DNA from: Candidatus Kerfeldbacteria bacterium RIFCSPHIGHO2_12_FULL_48_17
Lineage (GTDB): Bacteria > Patescibacteriota > Patescibacteriia > HO2-48-17
DNA: 32,691 nt
Direction: 5' to 3'
Assembly (NCBI GenBank): GCA_001818775.1
Contig: MHKD01000003.1
Coordinates: 1 to 32,691, forward strand
The position numbers and the translations under genes are program-made. Position 1 is the stretch's first letter, and every line of letters starts with the position of its first letter. The notes beneath the pieces were generated by a model that did no database searches, was not told the DNA's origin, and saw only the letters and a program-made list of their open reading frames with translations. Below are positions 23,585 through 31,227 of this stretch, in pieces.

Positions 23585-23593
23585 ATTATAGCA
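23585..23593 (-). promoter_or_regulatory. Extended -10 promoter for the small peptide
   Basis: Minus-strand TGCTATAAT: perfect -10 with TGn extension, ending 31 nt before the ATG at 23553. The -35 region is only a T-run. Confidence 0.55.
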
Positions 23594-23612
23594 AACTGGT
23601 AATAAAAAAAAA

Positions 23613-23650
23613 AGTCCCCATCTCTCAGAGAGAGTGGGGAAAAGGAACGG
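23613..23650 (-). terminator. Intrinsic terminator of the 345-residue protein gene
   Basis: Minus strand: TCCCCACTCTC pairs with GAGAGATGGGGA (one bulge), followed by about ten T. Confidence 0.85.
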
Positions 23651-23671
23651 AATAGGCAGGGTAAAAAAATT

Positions 23672-24709
23672 TCATTCAGAAATCTTGGCAAGTGAGTTGC
23701 CGAAATCGTCGACAACCGTCGCCCACATGTTGACCAGAGGCTTACCACCCTCCGCCTCGCGACGAAAGGCAAAGAGCGATGCATAGAGATCCGGCGTAGC
23801 ATCGCTGAGATCTGCTTCCGCCCGCTCCATGCCCTTATAGTGCAGTGTATTGAGACCCGAGTCTTCTTCCGTCTTATAACCCTCAAACCAGACTTTTTCC
23901 GCATCCAAATACTCTACATATTTAGCGCGAAAATCGGACTGAGAGGTTAATTTGATAGCCGTATACACAGCCGCAAAGTGCTGTATGTACGCCTTTCTGA
24001 CGTCAGGAGGCAACTGGGCAAAGTGACGGAGAACGCCCGCTTTCCGCATTTGATAGAAACTCCATAGGCTAGCCGGGTTTCTAAAATAATCCCGGGCCTC
24101 TCCCATAAGGTTCCGCTGAAACTTCTGCAGAGACTCCTGCAACGATTCAGGCAAGCCATAATATGCCCAGTACGGAAGAGAATACGCGGCATAAGTAGCC
24201 TTACCGTATTCTTCATCGCTACTGAATAGCGGTTTGAGGTAGGTTTCATATACCTGATGTCGAGCAGCAGCGCTCAAAGCCGCGGAATCGAATACTGCTA
24301 CTGCCGCCTTATCCAGAGTCAAAGGAAAAGCTTTTTTAAGCCAAACAGCCATGACTTCATCCGAGACGACCTCGTAGAAAGCCATGGTCGCCAACTGTTC
24401 AATCACCTGCCCTAACTGAACTTCAACCGCCGCAAAATACTTCTGCCGCTCTTCGCTACTCAGCGACCGCGGATGAGTTTCGCGCAAATCAAGAATCGTA
24501 ATATTAACCTGCGTCGGCTGGGATGGCTGGGATTGACCAGTTACCTGCTCAAAAAGGTTCATACCAAAGCGGGCAAGATCGTAGGGAAGAGAAAGCAGTG
24601 GTGAAAAAACAGCTCCCCACAATCCCGCTATTAAAAACAGACCTAAAACTGCCAAAATAATGCCAGAAAAAATCTTCTGCCATGGGGAAGGACCAAAATA
24701 ATGTGCCAT
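23672..24709 (-). CDS. Unknown single-pass membrane protein
   Basis: A 345-residue protein that I do not recognise. A hydrophobic segment at about 12-38 (IFSGIILAVLGLFLIAGLWG) anchors it. The rest is a Tyr/Phe/Ala-rich, mostly helical domain with no detectable catalytic motif; it probably lies outside the membrane, following a short Gln/Ser/Pro linker near residue 60. GGGGTG before the ATG is an acceptable ribosome site. It is a monocistronic unit ended by its own terminator. Confidence 0.75.
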   Translation of the reverse strand: MAHYFGPSPWQKIFSGIILAVLGLFLIAGLWGAVFSPLLSLPYDLARFGMNLFEQVTGQSQPSQPTQVNITILDLRETHPRSLSSEERQKYFAAVEVQLGQVIEQLATMAFYEVVSDEVMAVWLKKAFPLTLDKAAVAVFDSAALSAAARHQVYETYLKPLFSSDEEYGKATYAAYSLPYWAYYGLPESLQESLQKFQRNLMGEARDYFRNPASLWSFYQMRKAGVLRHFAQLPPDVRKAYIQHFAAVYTAIKLTSQSDFRAKYVEYLDAEKVWFEGYKTEEDSGLNTLHYKGMERAEADLSDATPDLYASLFAFRREAEGGKPLVNMWATVVDDFGNSLAKISE

Positions 24710-24848
24710 ACAGCACCCCTTTCTAAATGCCTGAAAACTCAGGCGGTTGTTGTTGAATTATAAATGCGCAGAAACAAAAACAAGAATGCCAAAACACTAC
24801 TGTACATAGAGACTTTTGTCAAAGCCAGGCACTTATCCACACTCCATC

Positions 24849-24878
24849 TTGACTTTCGGTTATTCTTCGGTATATACT
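24849..24878 (+). promoter_or_regulatory. lexA promoter
   Basis: TTGACT (24849-24854), 18-bp spacer, TATACT (24873-24878). The spacer holds a direct repeat TTCGGT (24855-24860, 24866-24871), a possible operator, though no palindromic SOS box is evident. Leader about 20 nt. Confidence 0.6.
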
Positions 24879-24905
24879 AAAGGCACCTAACCCTAAAACA
24901 CAACC

Positions 24906-25538
24906 ATGGCCAGAATTATGCCCCGCCGAAAAAAACAAATCCTTGAATTCATTAAAAACTACATTGACGAATACGGCTACGCCCCAACCCTCTCCGAAAT
25001 TGCCGAAAACTTCGAAGTTTCGTCTCTCTCCACCATTCACGAACACATCGAATACCTGGAAAAAAATGGCTTTCTGAAAAAAGACTTCAATAAAAAACGT
25101 GACATTAGTATTGTTGACCAGGAAACAGACGAAAAAGAAGAAATGTATAGTGCCGGAACATCAGCCAGTCTGCCGGTTGTCGGCCTGATTGCTGCCGGCG
25201 CTCCCATTGAAGCTATCGAAGATCAGGAAATGACGCTGAGCGTGCCGCACGAGCTGGTGAAACAGAAAAATTGTTACATTCTGAAGGTCAAAGGCGATTC
25301 CATGGTCGAAAGTCTGATTGCTGATGGTGATTATGTCATCGTGGAAAAACGCGATTTTGCGCGCGACGGTGACATCATTGTAGCCCTCCTCGAAGACGGC
25401 ACCGCGACGCTGAAAAAATTCTTCAAACATAAAAATTACATCCGCTTGCAGCCGGCCAACAAAAAATATAAACCCCTCATGGTGGAAAATGTTGTCGTCC
25501 AGGGTAAGGTCGTCGGCATCATTCGTAAATTCCAATAA
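24906..25538 (+). CDS. lexA: LexA SOS repressor
   Basis: A 210-residue LexA. The N-terminal winged helix-turn-helix (about 5-60, with GYAPTLSEIAENFEVSSLSTIHEHI) binds operators; the C-terminal S24 domain performs self-cleavage at Ala97-Gly98 (LIAAGAP) with Ser132 (KGDSMVES) and Lys170 (GTATLKKF) as the catalytic dyad. RecA-DNA filaments stimulate cleavage, derepressing repair genes. An alternative start at Met5 (24918) is possible. It is followed, across a foldback element, by dinB, a typical SOS target. Confidence 0.95.
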   Translation: MARIMPRRKKQILEFIKNYIDEYGYAPTLSEIAENFEVSSLSTIHEHIEYLEKNGFLKKDFNKKRDISIVDQETDEKEEMYSAGTSASLPVVGLIAAGAPIEAIEDQEMTLSVPHELVKQKNCYILKVKGDSMVESLIADGDYVIVEKRDFARDGDIIVALLEDGTATLKKFFKHKNYIRLQPANKKYKPLMVENVVVQGKVVGIIRKFQ

Positions 25539-25541
25539 ACA

Positions 25542-25664
25542 TAGGACTTACGCGTTTGGCGCATTTCTGCGTTAGCGCTGCGGGGCTTGCTCGACGTACC
25601 TTTTGGTACGTCTCACTTCACTCCTCGCGCTTGCCTTGAACTGCACGCAAACACGTGAGTCCTA
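25542..25664. mobile_element. MITE-like foldback element between lexA and dinB
   Basis: The left end TAGGACTTACGCGTTT (25542-25557) and right end AAACACGTGAGTCCTA (25649-25664) are inverted copies with 14 of 16 matching. A central perfect hairpin GACGTACC-TTTT-GGTACGTC (25593-25612) lies inside, and the two halves are partly complementary throughout. TA on both outer ends could be a TA target duplication, as for IS630/Tc1-type elements. No coding capacity. Its right end is 8 nt from the dinB ATG. Confidence 0.75.
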
Positions 25665-25672
25665 AATACACT

Positions 25673-26863
25673 ATGAACACCTATTACTATCCGATACATA
25701 AAGAACCGCGCTTTATCTTTCATGTTGATCTCGATGCCTTCTTTGCTTCGGTCGAGAAGGTGCTGCATCCGGAATGGAAAAACAAAGCCGTCATCGTCGG
25801 TGGCGCTACCAACCGCGGCGTCGTTGCCTGCCCAAGTTACGAAGCCCGGGCCTTGGGTGTAAAAACCGCCATGCCGGCTTACAAAGCCCGGATGATTGCG
25901 CCACAGGCCATTTTCGTCCAGGGAAATTTCGCTAACTACCGCCGCTTCTCGGAAAAATTTTTCGATGTGTTGTTCGAATTTTCTGACAAACTCGAGCCGC
26001 GCAGTTTGGACGAAGCCTATATCGATGTTTCTCATCTGGCAAAAAATGTTCAGGAAGCGCATCAGCTCGCCAAAGATGTCCAGTTCATGATCCAAAAAAA
26101 GCTGGGGCTGAGCGCCAGTATTGGTGTAGCCAAAAACAAGGTCTGCGCCAAAGTCGCCTCTGACATGCGCAAACCCGGCGGCATCACCATCGTCACACCC
26201 GGCCAGGAAAAACTTTTTCTCTCTTCACTGCCAATCGAAAACCTCCCCGGCATCGGTTACCGGACCAAACAGGTGTTGAATGGGCTGAACATCTGGCGTA
26301 TTGGGCAGCTGGCCGGTTTTCCGGAAAAGGTACTCATTGATACCTTTGGCAAGAGCGGCCGTATGCTGCACGCCTTTGCCAATGGCATGGATTTCCGGGA
26401 AGTACAGGCGCCGCAGGAGAGTAAATCGGTATCACACAGCCGAACGTTATTTCGCGACACGCGCGATGTGACCATGCTCAAGAGTGAACTGTGGCAATTA
26501 CTGGAAAAGGTTTGCGCACGACTGCGTCAACAGCGGCGCACCAGCGACACGGTGACGGTTACGGTGCGATTTTCCGACTTTTCCACGTTTTCTAAACAGA
26601 AAAAAATTTACCACGCTTCGTATCTCGAAAAAGAACTGTGGAGCACCGCCGAACAGCTGCTGCACGACCTGCTCCAGGAGCGCCGACCGGTACGCCTCGT
26701 CGGAGTAGCCGCCAGCAACCTGCAAAAAATTTCCCCACAGACGAGCCTGTTTGATTATCCGTTCTCGAAAATAAAAAATATCCAGCTGGCCCTGGATAAA
26801 ATTCGTCGCAACTTTGGTTTTGAAGCCATTCAATCCGGCCGCGCGCTGCAGACACAGAAATAA
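25673..26863 (+). CDS. dinB: DNA polymerase IV (Y family)
   Basis: A 396-residue translesion polymerase. The palm carries FHVDLDAFFASVE (first metal-binding Asp near residue 19) and SLDEAYIDV (Asp-Glu pair), with the fingers motif CPSYEARALGVKTAMPAYKA. The helix-hairpin-helix thumb region LPGIGYRTKQVL and a little-finger domain follow. The end has a TSLFDYP stretch that resembles a beta-clamp-binding motif (QxSLF type). I chose the ATG at 25673; the GTG at 25655 would lie inside the foldback element. Context with lexA supports SOS control, though the element now separates it from the lexA promoter. Confidence 0.95.
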   Translation: MNTYYYPIHKEPRFIFHVDLDAFFASVEKVLHPEWKNKAVIVGGATNRGVVACPSYEARALGVKTAMPAYKARMIAPQAIFVQGNFANYRRFSEKFFDVLFEFSDKLEPRSLDEAYIDVSHLAKNVQEAHQLAKDVQFMIQKKLGLSASIGVAKNKVCAKVASDMRKPGGITIVTPGQEKLFLSSLPIENLPGIGYRTKQVLNGLNIWRIGQLAGFPEKVLIDTFGKSGRMLHAFANGMDFREVQAPQESKSVSHSRTLFRDTRDVTMLKSELWQLLEKVCARLRQQRRTSDTVTVTVRFSDFSTFSKQKKIYHASYLEKELWSTAEQLLHDLLQERRPVRLVGVAASNLQKISPQTSLFDYPFSKIKNIQLALDKIRRNFGFEAIQSGRALQTQK

Positions 26864-26899
26864 TTTGATAATAAAATTTTTATTCTTCAAAAAATCATT

Positions 26900-27298
26900 A
26901 TGATTACGAAAATAAACGCGACCGTGCTATTTGTAAAAAAATTCGACGAATGCGTAAAATTCTACAAAAATATTTTGGAACTGAAACCAAAAATGAGCGA
27001 TAAAGGTTTTCAATCTTTCGATGTCAAAGGTCAGGAGCTGGCCTTAATGGACTTAACGACAGCCGCTCAAATGATCAATGAAACCATCATTCAACCAACT
27101 CAGGTCGGTCCGCATCGGGTTCTGCTGGCGGCTTTTATGGAAGACACAGATAAAGCCTACAAAAATTTAAAAGCCAAAGGTGTTGAGTTTATAAAACCAC
27201 CCACGACACAACCCTGGGGACAGCGAACCGCTTACTTTCAGGATCCAGAAGGCAATATCTGGGAAATCTCACACTTTATTAAAAAAAACGATATATAG
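26900..27298 (+). CDS. VOC (glyoxalase/bleomycin-resistance-like) protein
   Basis: A 132-residue protein of the vicinal oxygen chelate fold: two beta-alpha-beta-beta-beta modules starting at ATVLFVKKFDECVKFYKNILEL and HRVLLAAFMEDTDKAYKNLKAKGV, ending AYFQDPEGNIWEISHF. The terminal Glu (WEI) is a usual metal ligand; the first-module ligand is not clear. Substrate unknown; annotations in this family range from glyoxalase to antibiotic binding. It follows dinB by 36 nt with no obvious Shine-Dalgarno. Confidence 0.85.
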   Translation: MITKINATVLFVKKFDECVKFYKNILELKPKMSDKGFQSFDVKGQELALMDLTTAAQMINETIIQPTQVGPHRVLLAAFMEDTDKAYKNLKAKGVEFIKPPTTQPWGQRTAYFQDPEGNIWEISHFIKKNDI

Positions 27299-27345
27299 CC
27301 TTTTGTGGCGCTCTAAAAAAAATAGTACACTCAAAAAAACCGCCT

Positions 27346-27510
27346 TTATTTGTCTATACATAAATCGTCACGCACATCCTGAACCATGGCATTAATATCC
27401 GCCATACTTGGTGCTTTTAACTTTTTCTTGGCAACTGCCTCCTGAAGGCGTTTCAAACTTTTCGGTTTTTTATGACGCCTCACGTTCAGCACAGAAATAA
27501 CTTTAGTCAT
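27346..27510 (-). CDS. Small basic protein, antitoxin-like C-terminus
   Basis: A 54-residue protein starting MTKVISVLNV. The middle is strongly basic (RRHKKPKSLKRL, KKKLK) and the end, SMADINAMVQDVRDDL, resembles the toxin-binding tail of type II antitoxins. No toxin gene follows; downstream lies the convergent VOC gene. I chose the ATG at 27510, shortly after a TATAGA element; a longer frame upstream overlaps the preceding gene. It may be an orphan antitoxin or a small nucleic-acid-binding protein (inference). Confidence 0.5.
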   Translation of the reverse strand: MTKVISVLNVRRHKKPKSLKRLQEAVAKKKLKAPSMADINAMVQDVRDDLCIDK

Positions 27511-27538
27511 ACAATCTATAAATAACCGCGTAATATAT

Positions 27539-28363
27539 CTACAACAACGTACTCTGATGCGCAAATTCCTCGTTGGTCAGCTCAGCTTCCAGAATATGAC
27601 CCATATCAATGTTCTTTTCGGCATGCTCGGTATTACAAAATGCCTTGATTTGTGATCCGTGCACTTCGCGCGCTTCAATAACCGTATCCTTCACCTGCCG
27701 TTTGCTGTCACCCGCCGCAAATTCCCAATATTTCACCTTCAACTTACGGTGCTTACTTTGGGCTTCATAGACCAAGTCACGTATAGTCGGCTTTAACCCC
27801 CAGGGAATTTTCACCGACCGAATTTCACCCCCACCAGGGTACAGCAACTGCCCATGCCGCAACCCATATTCATACACTTCTTTGGTAATGCGCACATCGT
27901 CCATGCAGTATTTGGTCAGCGCTTCCCAATTCCCGGTCCGAAAATACTTTATGGCGTCTAACCCGCTGCCCGACTTCCCCTCACCCAACGTCGCCAAAGC
28001 CACATTATCCAGCTTGATGCGAAACCCGAGCGCCTTATAAATTTCCGCTAAAATATCCAACTGCGGCAATTTGCTGATATCACAGTGCTTGAAATACGCC
28101 TGCAGCACCGGATTATCAAAACTGATCGTATTAAAACCGATAATCATCGGCTTCTCGGCCAGCATAATTTTTTCCAAGGCCGGCAAGTCCTTTTCATAAA
28201 ACCCAAAATATTTTTTCTGTGAATAAGAATAGACGCCGGCGAATGAAATACCCAAAAGGTGATGGTTGCCGTGATGGCCGCCAACTTCATCAAATGTTTT
28301 TTTCGTTTCCAGATCGATGACAATCTTGCGATCACCGACCGTATCAGCCCTGTTTTCCGTCAT
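27539..28363 (-). CDS. RNase H-like 3'-5' exonuclease (DEDDy type)
   Basis: A 274-residue nuclease. Exo I motif VIDLETK (Asp17, Glu19), exo II GFNTISFDNPVL with its Asp, and exo III YCMDDVRIT, which fits the YxxxD of DEDDy enzymes; together these indicate two-metal hydrolysis of DNA or RNA ends. The C-terminal 90 residues (KVKYWEFAAGD onward) form a separate beta-rich domain with no certain family, faintly WYL-like. It lies 60 nt downstream of the Fe-S nuclease on the same strand, so both may act in one repair or RNA-turnover pathway. Confidence 0.75.
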   Translation of the reverse strand: MTENRADTVGDRKIVIDLETKKTFDEVGGHHGNHHLLGISFAGVYSYSQKKYFGFYEKDLPALEKIMLAEKPMIIGFNTISFDNPVLQAYFKHCDISKLPQLDILAEIYKALGFRIKLDNVALATLGEGKSGSGLDAIKYFRTGNWEALTKYCMDDVRITKEVYEYGLRHGQLLYPGGGEIRSVKIPWGLKPTIRDLVYEAQSKHRKLKVKYWEFAAGDSKRQVKDTVIEAREVHGSQIKAFCNTEHAEKNIDMGHILEAELTNEEFAHQSTLL

Positions 28364-28423
28364 AAAAAATCTGTTTCATACGCACTATAAAACCATCACC
28401 TCTGCCCCATCGCCGCCCTCTCG

Positions 28424-29191
28424 CTACACTTCGACTGCCCTTTCTTCCTGTTTCATAAACTCTTCAGCTTTCTCTCGCGCCGGACAAATTTCCAAAAAGT
28501 CACAATTCTTACAAAACTTGTTCACCCGTGGCGCCAATGTCTGATCTTCCACGATGCGCTTCACCTTCAAACGCAGCTGTTCGGCGATGTAATCATAATC
28601 ATCATCCTTCGGCTCCACCGAATACCACTGAAACGACGGCAAAAACAAAAACGAAGCCTTACTCACGCGCTGTCCCGTATTTTTCGCGACAATCAGACTG
28701 TACAACAGCAATTGCGTCTCGTTGATATCCTCCTCATGAAACACCCCCGTTTTATAATCAATAACGTGAAGGCCATCATCAGTCTCATCCACTCTATCAA
28801 TACGCCCCAAAACTGACAAGCTCGTATCAATATCATAGCTGTAATAATCTTCGAGCATCTTGGGAGTAATGCGCACATCCATACGCTGATGATACAGCTT
28901 CAGCATACTGAGCGCCTTCAGCCCCCAGGCGCGCTCGGTTTCCCGGTCCATAAATCCCTGGCGGTTTTCGGCCCAGCGCTTGCGCAGCAACCCCTCCAAA
29001 ACCGGCAACGTCCGCCCATCCGGCTCAAATTTTTCATAGAAATCCTTGAGCGCGTTGTGGACATGCGCACCCATGGTCAGATACGGTTTGGCGGTTTTAT
29101 ACTCATCGGCAATTTTATCAACATAGGTAAATTTATACTGCTGCGGGCAGGTCTCATACATCTGCAGTTTGAAGGATGATGCTTTGAACAT
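28424..29191 (-). CDS. PD-(D/E)XK nuclease with Fe-S cluster (RecB/Cas4-like)
   Basis: A 255-residue nuclease. The catalytic core is GRIDRVDE followed by VIDYKTG (the D-x-K), with a downstream helix QLLLYSL carrying the motif-IV Gln. Four Cys form the typical AddB/Cas4 cluster: Cys15 (ETCPQQYKF) at the N-terminus and Cys227, Cys230 and Cys236 (CKNCDFLEIC) at the C-terminus. Such enzymes trim DNA ends in recombination; Cas4 works in CRISPR adaptation, but no CRISPR array or other cas gene lies nearby, so a repair role is more likely. Confidence 0.88.
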   Translation of the reverse strand: MFKASSFKLQMYETCPQQYKFTYVDKIADEYKTAKPYLTMGAHVHNALKDFYEKFEPDGRTLPVLEGLLRKRWAENRQGFMDRETERAWGLKALSMLKLYHQRMDVRITPKMLEDYYSYDIDTSLSVLGRIDRVDETDDGLHVIDYKTGVFHEEDINETQLLLYSLIVAKNTGQRVSKASFLFLPSFQWYSVEPKDDDYDYIAEQLRLKVKRIVEDQTLAPRVNKFCKNCDFLEICPAREKAEEFMKQEERAVEV

Positions 29192-29247
29192 AGTAGGTGT
29201 ATGGTAGCAGCCAAGCGGAATTTTCTCAAGAAATAATTGAAGATCCC

Positions 29248-29327
29248 TATAAAAGCGTGAAGTGCAAATTTTGTCGAACGCGTGTGACCTACACAGTGAG
29301 ACAAAATTTTGTACTTCACGCTTTATA
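29248..29327. repeat. Long inverted repeat downstream of the LCP gene
   Basis: Arms of about 28 nt (29248-29275 and 29300-29327), sharing AAAGCGTGAAGT and AATTTTGTC with a small indel, flank a 24-nt loop that has its own GTGT/ACAC stem. It starts 3 nt after the LCP stop. It may serve as that gene's terminator, followed on the minus strand by TTTTATA, or be a palindromic insertion element. Confidence 0.65.
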
Positions 29328-29330
29328 AAA

Positions 29331-30149
29331 CTATTCCAAATAGTCCTCCTTTAACTTCTCGAGCGCCGCTTGATCCAGGACCCAATAATACAATTCTTTC
29401 CCGAATTCCGGTGTATAAACATAATCTCCGGCGCCGGCCAAAACTTCTTCGTGAATATCGGCGGTACTGAAATGAAATTTGTGTCCGAGGACAAACCCAT
29501 AACCAAAATGGCCAACGGCAAACTTCGACCAGCGAATGCGCGAAAGTGATTGCAGCTGAATGTAGGCGTAAATATTTTTGAAATCCGTATATGACTTCAC
29601 CTTACCGACCAGCGACAGCAAAATCTCACGCTGATCATCCGTGCGCGCAAAATCCCCACCCTCGCGGTAACGGTCACGCACCACGGCCAGCGCTTCTTCA
29701 CCGTTCAAATGCCCGCTGGAAATATCCACCCCGCCCAGCTTATCAACAATATTTTTAAACCCATCAAACGTAACTTCAAACGTGCCATCAACGTGCACAT
29801 CCAACAATTCCTCAACCACACTCGTCGTCAACGCCGTGTTGCCAAACAATTCACTGTCAGTGCGCTCACCAAAAGCATAAAAATGGGTAATCTTCTGCAT
29901 GCCGTACTCCGGCTGCTCAATCAACGAATCACGCGGAATCGTCACGACCGTAATCGGTTTTTTACCCGTTTTCGGCACGGAAATCAGCATCAAAACATCT
30001 GACCGCGCGCGTTCTTCTCCACGCTGATCAGAACCAATCACCAAAAAATTGTACCGCGCCGGTGCCGTCAAATACAAAACCGCCGCCAGGAGCAAGATGC
30101 CGCCCAGCCCAATGCCGCTGCCAAATAAAATCCACTTTATGATACGCAT
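29331..30149 (-). CDS. LytR-CpsA-Psr (LCP) family transferase
   Basis: A 272-residue membrane-anchored enzyme: one N-terminal helix (about 7-28), then an extracytoplasmic LCP domain. Family motifs are present: IGSDQRGEERARSDVLML, TIPRDS, KITHFYAFGE, GGVDI and RDRYREGGDFARTDDQ, whose Arg and Asp residues bind polyprenyl-pyrophosphate sugars. LCP enzymes transfer secondary wall polymers from lipid carriers to peptidoglycan. It follows a sugar nucleotidyltransferase and a FemAB-like gene on the same strand, fitting a wall-assembly cluster. Confidence 0.9.
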   Translation of the reverse strand: MRIIKWILFGSGIGLGGILLLAAVLYLTAPARYNFLVIGSDQRGEERARSDVLMLISVPKTGKKPITVVTIPRDSLIEQPEYGMQKITHFYAFGERTDSELFGNTALTTSVVEELLDVHVDGTFEVTFDGFKNIVDKLGGVDISSGHLNGEEALAVVRDRYREGGDFARTDDQREILLSLVGKVKSYTDFKNIYAYIQLQSLSRIRWSKFAVGHFGYGFVLGHKFHFSTADIHEEVLAGAGDYVYTPEFGKELYYWVLDQAALEKLKEDYLE

Positions 30150-30188
30150 ATATCGCGCCGAAATTGGCCAAATATACGAGCCGCAAAT

Positions 30189-30452
30189 CTAAAACCAACC
30201 GCTCTTCTCCTTCTTCATCTTAATCTCATACTCACCATTATGAACCCACAGCGTGAAATCCTTGTGCGGGCCGCCGTGACTGACCCGGAAAGTTGCGCCA
30301 TTGATACCATTGCGCTGAGCCCCCTGAAACAACTGCGCCCTTTCAGCAGCATCCAAACCGCGGATATAATCAATGGCCCATTCCTTCATCCAATGTTCAA
30401 ACTGAACATTATGACCATCGATAGTAAGACGTTCCATATCTTGTGCACCCAT
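30189..30452 (-). CDS. Small protein of unknown function
   Basis: An 87-residue soluble protein I do not recognise. It has a short helical first half (FEHWMKEWAIDYIRGL) and a beta-rich second half (FRVSHGGPHKDFTLWVHNGEYEIKMKKE). It lies between the nucleotidyltransferase and LCP genes. CATAAT close to the ATG hints at its own promoter. An alternative start is Met6 (30437). Confidence 0.6.
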   Translation of the reverse strand: MGAQDMERLTIDGHNVQFEHWMKEWAIDYIRGLDAAERAQLFQGAQRNGINGATFRVSHGGPHKDFTLWVHNGEYEIKMKKEKSGWF

Positions 30453-30510
30453 ACTATTATGTTAAAAAATTATTTATTTTCCTGCCCACCTGGGGCTCAA
30501 AAAATACCCA

Positions 30511-31227
30511 CTAAACCATCCCCCGCTCCTGCAAAAAATTTTCCATCACCGCAATATCCGCCGGTTTCCCAAAATCCAGATAATAATCTTCCAGCCGCCG
30601 CACCTTTACCTTACCATCCGCCGCCATCGCAGAGATAACATCCGTCAATTCATATTCCCCCCGCGCCGACGGTTGTACATTACGCGCATAATCAAACACC
30701 TCCGGTTCAAAACGGTACAAACCCGTATTGATGACATCGCCCAAAAATTCCCGTGGCTTTTCCACAATCCCCTGTAACCAATCACCCTTCATCTGCAAAA
30801 CACCATAATGTTCCGGATGCGCATGCTGGATCCCACCAACATAATTCAACCCTCCATCTGCCGCAAATTGTCGCAAATCCTTCGGCGAATAAAAATTATC
30901 ACCATACACCAGCGCAAACGGCTCACCCGCCATAGCCTCAGACACACATTCCAAGATACAGGCCGTACCGTACTTCTTTTCCCCGAGCATTGCGAACTGA
31001 TCCAAAACACGCGTACCGGGATAAAATTCATCAACAAACGTGCGGATCATCTCCGAAAAATAGCCGGCCACAATCGTGACATCATCAAAACCCGCCTCCC
31101 GAATATTCCGCATCAGATAATACAAAAAAGGTTTACCATGAACATGGATCAAATGCTTGGGCCTATCCTTCGTAAGTTCCCCCATGCGCGTACCTTTTCC
31201 GGCCGCGGCAATGACCATTTTTTTCAT
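30511..31227 (-). CDS. Sugar-1-phosphate nucleotidyltransferase
   Basis: A 238-residue enzyme of the GlmU/RmlA/GalU-type nucleotidyltransferase fold that activates a sugar phosphate to an NDP-sugar. The nucleotide loop AAAGKGTRMGELTKDRPKHLI begins at residue 7; VYGDNFYS near 108 supplies the metal-binding Asp, and IVEKPREF and INTGLYRF form the sugar pocket. There is no C-terminal left-handed helix, so it is a nucleotidyltransferase only. Its ATG overlaps the FemAB stop by 4 nt (ATGA), indicating translational coupling. Nucleotide and sugar are not readable. Confidence 0.88.
   Translation of the reverse strand: MKKMVIAAAGKGTRMGELTKDRPKHLIHVHGKPFLYYLMRNIREAGFDDVTIVAGYFSEMIRTFVDEFYPGTRVLDQFAMLGEKKYGTACILECVSEAMAGEPFALVYGDNFYSPKDLRQFAADGGLNYVGGIQHAHPEHYGVLQMKGDWLQGIVEKPREFLGDVINTGLYRFEPEVFDYARNVQPSARGEYELTDVISAMAADGKVKVRRLEDYYLDFGKPADIAVMENFLQERGMV

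Noticed and set aside
24855-24871. LexA operator in the lexA promoter
   Set aside because: The TTCGGT copies are direct, not inverted, and no similar site precedes dinB; mentioned only as a possibility in the promoter entry.
28424-29191. Cas4 of a CRISPR system
   Set aside because: Fold and Cys cluster fit Cas4, but no array or other cas gene is present in the window; a general RecB-like nuclease is the safer call.
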